Positions 6,645 through 11,838 of a stretch of DNA of 11,838 nt are shown here, piece by piece. The translations under genes were made by a program, and so were the position numbers. The stretch is taken from positions 1 through 11,838 of the forward strand of contig DTXA01000373.1 in the NCBI GenBank assembly GCA_012962735.1, read 5' to 3'. How positions within the stretch are numbered: the first letter of the stretch is position 1; every line of letters starts with the position of its first letter. Under the pieces are notes generated by a model. It saw only the letters and a list, made by a program, of their open reading frames with translations. It searched no databases and had not been told where the DNA came from. The stretch is from Candidatus Latescibacterota bacterium (GTDB lineage Bacteria; Latescibacterota; 4484-107; B68-G9).

Positions 6645-7763
6645 CTAACTTCCCTGCCTTCCCCTCCGGAAGAACTCCCGCTCCTTTTCCTCCTCCCTCT
6701 TCAGCTTCTCCTGGGCTATCTCAGCCCGGATCGTGGCCATCATCCTCCGGGCGTAGCCCTCCCACTTTGGGTCCCCGAGGACCTTGTTGAACTCCTTGAG
6801 GGCCCGTTCCCTCTCCCCCTTCCGCCAGTAGTACTCACCGCTCAGCGTCCTGAGGAAACCGTCCTCAGGTGCCAACTTCAGCCCCTCATCCAACAATGCC
6901 CTCGCCTCCTCCAACCTCTCCTTATCCAGGTAGGCCTCCGCAAGCTTCGCCATAAGATCCACCTCGCCGGGCCTGAGCCGCAGTAGACCTTCGAGCGCCC
7001 AGATCACGTCCTCCCTCCGCCCTAAGCGCTGGGAGAGAGCCAGGACCTTGGAAAGGGCCGTGTAATCGGAGGAATCCTCCTCCGCCAGGGCTCTGTAAAG
7101 CTTCAGGGCCCCCGCGTAGTTCCCGACCTTCTCTCTGAGCCCCCCTACGATACTCCTGAGCTTCTTGCCCCCCGGTCTGAGCCTCAGGAGCCGCTCATAG
7201 ACCTCTAAGGCCTCACAGAAGTGTCCAAGTTCGACCCTGAGGGCTCCCACGCTCGAAAGCAACTCCTCGTCCTCGGGGTCTCCCTTCAAGAGCAGCCCGA
7301 ACTCCCTCAGGGCCTCGGTTGCCATCCCCTTATACCGGTACAACTCCGCTAATCTCCTCCGGACCTCCTTCCGCGCCGGGTCTAATTCGAGGATCTTGCG
7401 GTACAGAATCATAACCGAATCGTACTTAGCGTCCGAGTGGTATATCCTGGCCAGACCATAGTAGGCCTGAATATAGGAAGAATCGGCATCCACCGCCCTG
7501 AGGAATGCAACCTTCGCCTCTGGGACCCGCTTCAGCCTGTACAAGAGCTTTCCGAGGGCACAATAGTACCGGGCGTTATTCGGATCGAGGGCAACTGCCT
7601 TCCCGTACTGGACCAGTGCGTCCTTCCAAAGGCTGCCCCTTTCGTACTGAACAGCCCAACTGTAATGCTTCCGGGCCTCCGAGGCAGAATCCACCGGAGC
7701 CTCCTCCGCCCGGACTGAGGCGATCACACATATCAGTGCGAAATTATACACTAAATAGTGCAT
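6645..7763 (-). CDS. Exported tetratricopeptide-repeat protein
   Basis: This 372-residue protein begins with a probable Sec signal peptide (hydrophobic residues about 3-16, then SVRA, likely cleaved before EEAPVDS), so it should act in the periplasm. No convincing lipobox surrounds its early cysteine. Residues about 31-340 form roughly nine TPR units with 34-residue spacing, marked by recurring ALDPNN, ELDPAR, RLRPG and KLAPEDG turns after helix B. The last 30 residues (QEKLKREEEKEREFF) are a highly charged helix. The start is firm: ATG 7763 follows GGAGG (7775-7771) by 7 bases, the ribosome binding site lies inside the last gyrA codons, and the gyrA stop overlaps the start as TGATG. Only 10 bases separate it from exbB. 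TPR proteins are scaffolds; a link to the downstream TonB motor is inferred from position, and the substrate is unknown. Confidence 0.9.
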   Translation of the reverse strand: MHYLVYNFALICVIASVRAEEAPVDSASEARKHYSWAVQYERGSLWKDALVQYGKAVALDPNNARYYCALGKLLYRLKRVPEAKVAFLRAVDADSSYIQAYYGLARIYHSDAKYDSVMILYRKILELDPARKEVRRRLAELYRYKGMATEALREFGLLLKGDPEDEELLSSVGALRVELGHFCEALEVYERLLRLRPGGKKLRSIVGGLREKVGNYAGALKLYRALAEEDSSDYTALSKVLALSQRLGRREDVIWALEGLLRLRPGEVDLMAKLAEAYLDKERLEEARALLDEGLKLAPEDGFLRTLSGEYYWRKGERERALKEFNKVLGDPKWEGYARRMMATIRAEIAQEKLKREEEKEREFFRRGRQGS

Positions 7764-10228
7764 CAGGCCGCCTCCAGGGCATCCAAGCTTATCCGGTCGG
7801 AAACTCTATCATCCACATCTCGGGCCAGGCACTCGACGTCCATCACACAGTCCTCGGGACCCAAATCTATCAGCCGAACCCCTTGCGTCACCCTGCCCAT
7901 AGCCCGCACATCCCGCACCGAAATCCGGATTAAAACCCCCTTCTGGGTGATCGCTATAAGCTCGTCCCGATCGTTCACCCCTTTCACCGCCACCAGGTCC
8001 CCAGTCTTATCCGAAAGCCGCATCAGGAGCACGCCTTTCCCACCTCTGTGCGTCCTGCGGTACTCCTCTAAGGGCGTGCGCTTCCCGAACCCACGGCTGC
8101 TCACGCTCATCAGAAACTTCGCCCCACGGAGTGCCACCATCCCCATCACCTCATCCCCCCCCTCCAGCCGCACCCCGACCACGCCCCGGGCCTGCCGGCC
8201 CATAGGCCGCACCTCATCCTCCGGGAACCTGACCGCCTGCCCCCTCCGGGTGGCTAACAACACCTCACCCCTCCCGTCCGTGACGCTCGCACCGATCAAG
8301 CGATCCCCCTTCTCCACGACCACAGCTACAACCCCGGTCCTCCGGGGACTCCGAAACTCCGAAAGCGCCGTCCGCTTAACCATACCCAACCTGGTGACCG
8401 TGAAAAGATAGCTATCCTCGCCGAAGTCCCTAACCGGGACCACCTGGGCCACCGACTCCCCCTCCCTCAGGGAGAGCAATTGCGAAAGCGGCTTCCCTCG
8501 GGAAGCCCTGGTCCCCTCGGGAAGCTCGTAAACCCTCACCCAATAGGCGGTGCCCCTGTCGGTAAGAAAACCGAGGTAGCTGTGGGCCGAGGCCACGAAG
8601 AGGAATCTGACGAAGTCCTCGTCCTTCAACCCCACGCCCATCACGCCCCGTCCTCCCCTGCGCTGTCTACGATAGGTATCCAGAGGGATCCGCTTGATGT
8701 ACCCCTTGTGGGAGATCGTGACCACCACATCCTCGTCCGCTATCAGGTCCTCCACCCCGATCTCCTCGGCCTCCTCGAGGACGATCTCGGTTCGGCGGGG
8801 ATCGCCGAACCTCTTCTTAAGCTCTCCGAGCTCATCGGCTATGATTCGCATCCTGAGCTCACGGCTCGCCAATATCCCCTCAAGCTGGGATATCCTCTTG
8901 ATGCTTTCGAGATACTCCCTCTCCACCTTATCCCTCTCCATACCGGTCAACCGATGGAGGCGCATATCAAGTACAGCCCTCGCCTGCTCCTCGGAAAGCC
9001 CGAACTCCTCCATCAAAGCCCTCCGGGCCGCCTCAGGGCCCTCCGAAGCCCTGATCAGCCCTATCGCCCGGTCCAGGTCTTCCAACACCCTCCGGAAGCC
9101 CTCGAGGAGGTGAGCCTGATGCTGGACCCTCTCCAACTCGAACCTCGTCCTGTGCACAAGCACCTCGTGCCTGTGAGCTAAGAAGTGCTCCATAAGCTCC
9201 CTGATACCAAGTATCCTGGGCACTCCGTCCACTAGGGCCAACATCAACACCCCAAACGTCATCTGGAGGGAGGTGTGCTTGTAGAGTTGGTTCAGGGTGA
9301 CCTCCGGAATGGCGTCTTTGAACAGCTCCAGCACTATACGAAGGCCCTCCCTGTCCGACTCGTCCCTGAGGTCCGCCACCCCATCTATCTTCTTCTCCCT
9401 CACTAAGGCGGCTATCCTTCCCAAAAGCTCCGCCTTGCGCACAGTATACGGTATCTCGGTTATCACTATCCTTGTCCTCCCCTTGGACCTCTCCACCCTC
9501 GCCCTGGCCCTAACCAGTATGTGTCCCCTCCCCGTCCTATAGGCCTCCCTAATGCCCTTCAATCCGTAAATTATACCCCCCGTTGGGAAGTCCGGCCCCT
9601 TGATGTATCGCATAATCCCGTCTAAGTCCAGCTCTGGATCCTCTATGAGGGCCATTAAGGCGTCGACCACCTCGGAGAGATTGTGGGGTGGGATGTTGGT
9701 CGCCATCCCCACGGCTATCCCAGAACACCCGTTGCACAAAAGGTTCGGGAAACGACCCGGCAGGACCTCCGGCTCCTTGCGTGTCCCGTCGTAATTGGGC
9801 ACGAAGTTCACCGTATCCTTGTCTATGTCCGCCAGCATCTCCATCGCCACAGGCGAAAGCCTGGCCTCCGTGTACCGCATAGCTGCAGGGGGGTCCCCGT
9901 CTATTGACCCGAAGTTCCCCTGCCCATCCACGAGGGGATACCTCATATTGAAATCCTGAGCCATCCTGACCAATGTGGGATAGACCACCGCTTCCCCGTG
10001 GGGGTGGTAATTCCCGGATGTATCCCCGGCTATCTTGGCGCACTTCCTGTACGGCTTCCCCGGCTCCAGGCCCAGATCGTGCAAGGCCACTAGAATCCGC
10101 CTCTGAGAAGGCTTAAGCCCATCCCGCACGTCCGGCAGAGCCCGGGAGACGATCACGCTCATAGCATAGTCGAGATACGACTTCTTAAGCTCTTCCTCCA
10201 TGTAAACCGGAACGATCTCCTGCCGCAT
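7763..10228 (-). CDS. gyrA: DNA gyrase subunit A
   Basis: Subunit A is the DNA cleavage, religation and wrapping subunit of gyrase. Counting from an in-frame TTG at 10237, numbering matches E. coli: the catalytic tyrosine is Y122 in AAMRYTEARL, preceded by HPHG at 78-81 and VDGQGNFGS at 103-111. The coiled-coil/tower region spans roughly 365-500, and the six-bladed C-terminal wrapping domain runs from about 500 to 805. It carries a canonical GyrA box QRRGGRG at 525-531, which separates GyrA from ParC. The protein ends without a long acidic tail. I prefer ATG 10228 (821 residues): the only Shine-Dalgarno-like run, AAGGGGG (10246-10240), is 11 bases from it but only 2 bases from TTG 10237 (824 residues). 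GyrB ends 43 bases before the TTG. The stop TGA shares its A with the ATG of the next gene. Oddity: quinolone-contact positions 83 and 87 are Ala and Pro. Confidence 0.97.
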   Translation of the reverse strand: MRQEIVPVYMEEELKKSYLDYAMSVIVSRALPDVRDGLKPSQRRILVALHDLGLEPGKPYRKCAKIAGDTSGNYHPHGEAVVYPTLVRMAQDFNMRYPLVDGQGNFGSIDGDPPAAMRYTEARLSPVAMEMLADIDKDTVNFVPNYDGTRKEPEVLPGRFPNLLCNGCSGIAVGMATNIPPHNLSEVVDALMALIEDPELDLDGIMRYIKGPDFPTGGIIYGLKGIREAYRTGRGHILVRARARVERSKGRTRIVITEIPYTVRKAELLGRIAALVREKKIDGVADLRDESDREGLRIVLELFKDAIPEVTLNQLYKHTSLQMTFGVLMLALVDGVPRILGIRELMEHFLAHRHEVLVHRTRFELERVQHQAHLLEGFRRVLEDLDRAIGLIRASEGPEAARRALMEEFGLSEEQARAVLDMRLHRLTGMERDKVEREYLESIKRISQLEGILASRELRMRIIADELGELKKRFGDPRRTEIVLEEAEEIGVEDLIADEDVVVTISHKGYIKRIPLDTYRRQRRGGRGVMGVGLKDEDFVRFLFVASAHSYLGFLTDRGTAYWVRVYELPEGTRASRGKPLSQLLSLREGESVAQVVPVRDFGEDSYLFTVTRLGMVKRTALSEFRSPRRTGVVAVVVEKGDRLIGASVTDGRGEVLLATRRGQAVRFPEDEVRPMGRQARGVVGVRLEGGDEVMGMVALRGAKFLMSVSSRGFGKRTPLEEYRRTHRGGKGVLLMRLSDKTGDLVAVKGVNDRDELIAITQKGVLIRISVRDVRAMGRVTQGVRLIDLGPEDCVMDVECLARDVDDRVSDRISLDALEAA
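7764..7775 (-). promoter_or_regulatory. Ribosome binding site within the gyrA 3' end
   Basis: GGAGG at 7775-7771 overlaps the codons for Leu-Glu-Ala near the end of gyrA and is seven bases from the TPR gene start, which itself shares one base with the gyrA stop. Together these indicate translational coupling of gyrA to the TPR gene. Confidence 0.75.
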
Positions 10229-10280
10229 AACGCTCAAGACCCCCTTTTAAAGGACCTTGGACTTCGGACCCTTAGACGAC

Positions 10281-11838
10281 TTACACGATGTCCAGTTCCG
10301 CAAACCTCGCGTTCTCCTCTATGAACTTCCTCCTCGGCTCCACCTCGTCCCCCAAAAGCATTGTCACAACCCTATCCGCCTCTATCCCGTCCTCTAAGAC
10401 TACCTGGCGGAGGACCCTGGTCTCGGGGTTCATAGTGGTCTTCCAGAGCTGTTCTGGGTTCATCTCGCCGAGGCCCTTATACCTCTGTATAGTGATTCCC
10501 TTATCCCCTCCGAGTTCCTCCAGGACCCTATCCTTCTCCTCCTCACTGTACACATACCTCTCCACCTTCCCCTTCCTTATCAGGTACAACGGCGGCTGAG
10601 CTATGTACACGAACCCCCTCTCTATCAGAGGCCTCATATACCGGAAGAAGAAGGTGAGGATGAGAGCCCTTATATGAGACCCGTCTATGTCAGCATCCGC
10701 CATAATGATAACCTTACCATACCTTAACTTAGATATGTTGCACCCCTCTCCGACCCCGATGCCCAAGGCCGCTATTACGGGCTGGAGCTTATCGTTCTTC
10801 AGCACCTTGTCCACCCTGGCCTTCTCGGCGTTCAAAGGCTTCCCCCAAAGCGGAAGTATGGCCTGGAATCTTCTATCCCTGCCCTGCTTGGCGGAACCAG
10901 CCGCCGAGTCCCCCTCAACCAAGAATATCTCGGTCTTCTCGGGGTCCCGGGTGGAACAGTCGGCAAGCTTCCCCGGGAGGCTGGCGCTGTCGAGGGCGCT
11001 CTTGCGCCTCGTGAGCTCCCGGGCCTTCCGGGCAGCCTCCCGGGCCCTGGCCGCCTCCACGGCCTTGGCAATGATAGCCTTGGCCACATCCGGGTTCTCC
11101 TCCAGAAACTCTGCCAGTCCCTCCCCGAATATAGAATCCACTATCCCCCTGACCTCGCTGTTCCCCAGTTTGGTCTTCGTCTGCCCTTCGAACTGTGGGT
11201 CGGGGACCTTCACGCTCAAAACTGCCGTAAGCCCTTCCCTCACATCCTCCCCTGACAGCGACATATCCTTCAAAAGGCCGTGCGCCTTCGCGTACTGGTT
11301 CAAAGTTCGGGTCAAGGCCGTCTTGAATCCCACCAGATGGGTGCCGCCCTCGGTAGTGTGGACGTTGTTCACGTAGGTGTATATGTTCTCCACATAGGAA
11401 TCGTTGTACTGGAGGGCGACCTCCACCTCCACATCTCCCTTCCTACCGGAGATATAGATAGGAGGCCTGTGCAGGGACCGTCGGTTCTCATCTAAGAACT
11501 CCACGAAGGCGACTATACCCCCGTCATACCGGGACACTTCCTCCCTACCGGTGCGCTCGTCCCTTATGCGGAAGGTCGTCCCCCTGTTTAGAAAAGCCTG
11601 TTCCCGGAGCATCCGGGATATATCCTCGAAACTGAACCCGGTATGCCCGAATATCTCCGGGTCGGGCTTAAACCGCACAAATGTCCCCTTCCGGTCCGAA
11701 GGTCCGATCTCCTCCATATCCGCGTCGGGAAAGCCCCTGTGATAGCACTGCCGATATCCCCTCCCATCCCTGTATACCTCCACCTCGCACCACTCCGATA
11801 GGGCGTTCACCACCGAAACCCCTACTCCATGGAGCCCA
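10281..11838 (-). CDS. gyrB: DNA gyrase subunit B (5'-truncated by the window edge)
   Basis: Subunit B supplies the ATPase and TOPRIM parts of the A2B2 type II topoisomerase that introduces negative supercoils. The reading frame is open to the right edge and begins with GLHGVGVSVVNALS, the ATP-lid glycine motif of the GHKL ATPase. About 115 N-terminal residues are therefore missing; 518 complete residues are present, giving an estimated full length near 630-640, the short GyrB form without the proteobacterial insertion. In order: the rest of the GHKL domain; the transducer domain with the QTK lysine loop (around 11183-11175); TOPRIM with VEGDSAAGSAKQG (about 10922-10884) and the metal-binding DADIDGSH; and the tail motif QRYKGLGEMNPEQLW, which is typical of GyrB. 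The stop is TAA. An internal GTG at 11813 is not the start, because the conserved motif continues upstream of it. Oddity: the usual PL(K/R)GK reads PLWGK. ParE is less likely, given the adjoining gyrA with a perfect GyrA box. Confidence 0.97.
   Translation of the reverse strand, partial: GLHGVGVSVVNALSEWCEVEVYRDGRGYRQCYHRGFPDADMEEIGPSDRKGTFVRFKPDPEIFGHTGFSFEDISRMLREQAFLNRGTTFRIRDERTGREEVSRYDGGIVAFVEFLDENRRSLHRPPIYISGRKGDVEVEVALQYNDSYVENIYTYVNNVHTTEGGTHLVGFKTALTRTLNQYAKAHGLLKDMSLSGEDVREGLTAVLSVKVPDPQFEGQTKTKLGNSEVRGIVDSIFGEGLAEFLEENPDVAKAIIAKAVEAARAREAARKARELTRRKSALDSASLPGKLADCSTRDPEKTEIFLVEGDSAAGSAKQGRDRRFQAILPLWGKPLNAEKARVDKVLKNDKLQPVIAALGIGVGEGCNISKLRYGKVIIMADADIDGSHIRALILTFFFRYMRPLIERGFVYIAQPPLYLIRKGKVERYVYSEEEKDRVLEELGGDKGITIQRYKGLGEMNPEQLWKTTMNPETRVLRQVVLEDGIEADRVVTMLLGDEVEPRRKFIEENARFAELDIV

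Noticed and set aside
6117..6986. 289-codon open frame on the plus strand
   Set aside because: It lies antisense to exbB and the end of the TPR gene, both of which carry clear family motifs; the translation is Ser/Pro/Leu-rich with no recognisable domain.
8480..9181. 233-codon open frame on the plus strand
   Set aside because: It is antisense to the conserved gyrA coiled-coil and C-terminal domain.
7763..11838. Topoisomerase IV (parE/parC) instead of gyrase
   Set aside because: The QRRGGRG GyrA box and the QRYKGLGEMNPEQLW motif of GyrB favour gyrase.

Overview
All recognisable genes in this window lie on the minus strand in one tightly packed array, read from right to left. The order is gyrB (5' end cut by the window edge), gyrA, a secreted TPR protein, exbB, exbD, a second exbD, tonB, a TPR lipoprotein, a small lipoprotein, a 32-residue small ORF, and a large protein combining an HExxH peptidase, a beta-propeller and an outer-membrane barrel. 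Most junctions are overlaps or gaps under 25 bases; the largest is 43 bases between gyrB and gyrA (46 or 52 if the gyrA start is placed further in). I see no terminator or promoter inside the array, so it probably behaves as one operon whose promoter is upstream of gyrB, outside the window.

The organism is a diderm bacterium: it has a TonB-ExbBD motor, two lipoproteins and an outer-membrane barrel. The DNA is G+C-rich, the coding strand is purine-rich with strong GGAGG-type ribosome binding sites, ATA isoleucine and AGG/CGG arginine codons are common, and the proteins are rich in Glu/Arg and poor in Gln. This suggests a thermophile. The short ExbB type, the paired ExbDs, the TPR/TonB layout and the TolB-like propeller/barrel protein recall uncultured lineages around the FCB superphylum, but this placement is inference and the phylum cannot be fixed from the window.

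Region by region: 11838-7763 encodes DNA gyrase. The GyrA quinolone-binding positions 83 and 87 are Ala and Pro, and GyrB has Trp where Lys/Arg is usual. Region 7763-4536 encodes a TPR protein and a complete inner-membrane energy transducer (one ExbB, two ExbDs, one TonB). Region 4532-146 encodes envelope proteins: a TPR lipoprotein, an orphan lipoprotein, a micro-ORF with a clear coding signature, and the peptidase-propeller-barrel protein. No classical TonB-dependent receptor is present, so this last protein or the lipoproteins are the nearest candidate clients of the motor (inference). Bases 1-145 are non-coding as far as I can see and contain two perfect 10-bp palindromes.

The most unusual points are the gyrase genes joined to a TonB system (gyrA stop and TPR start share a base), the peptidase-propeller-barrel fusion, and the 32-residue ORF.
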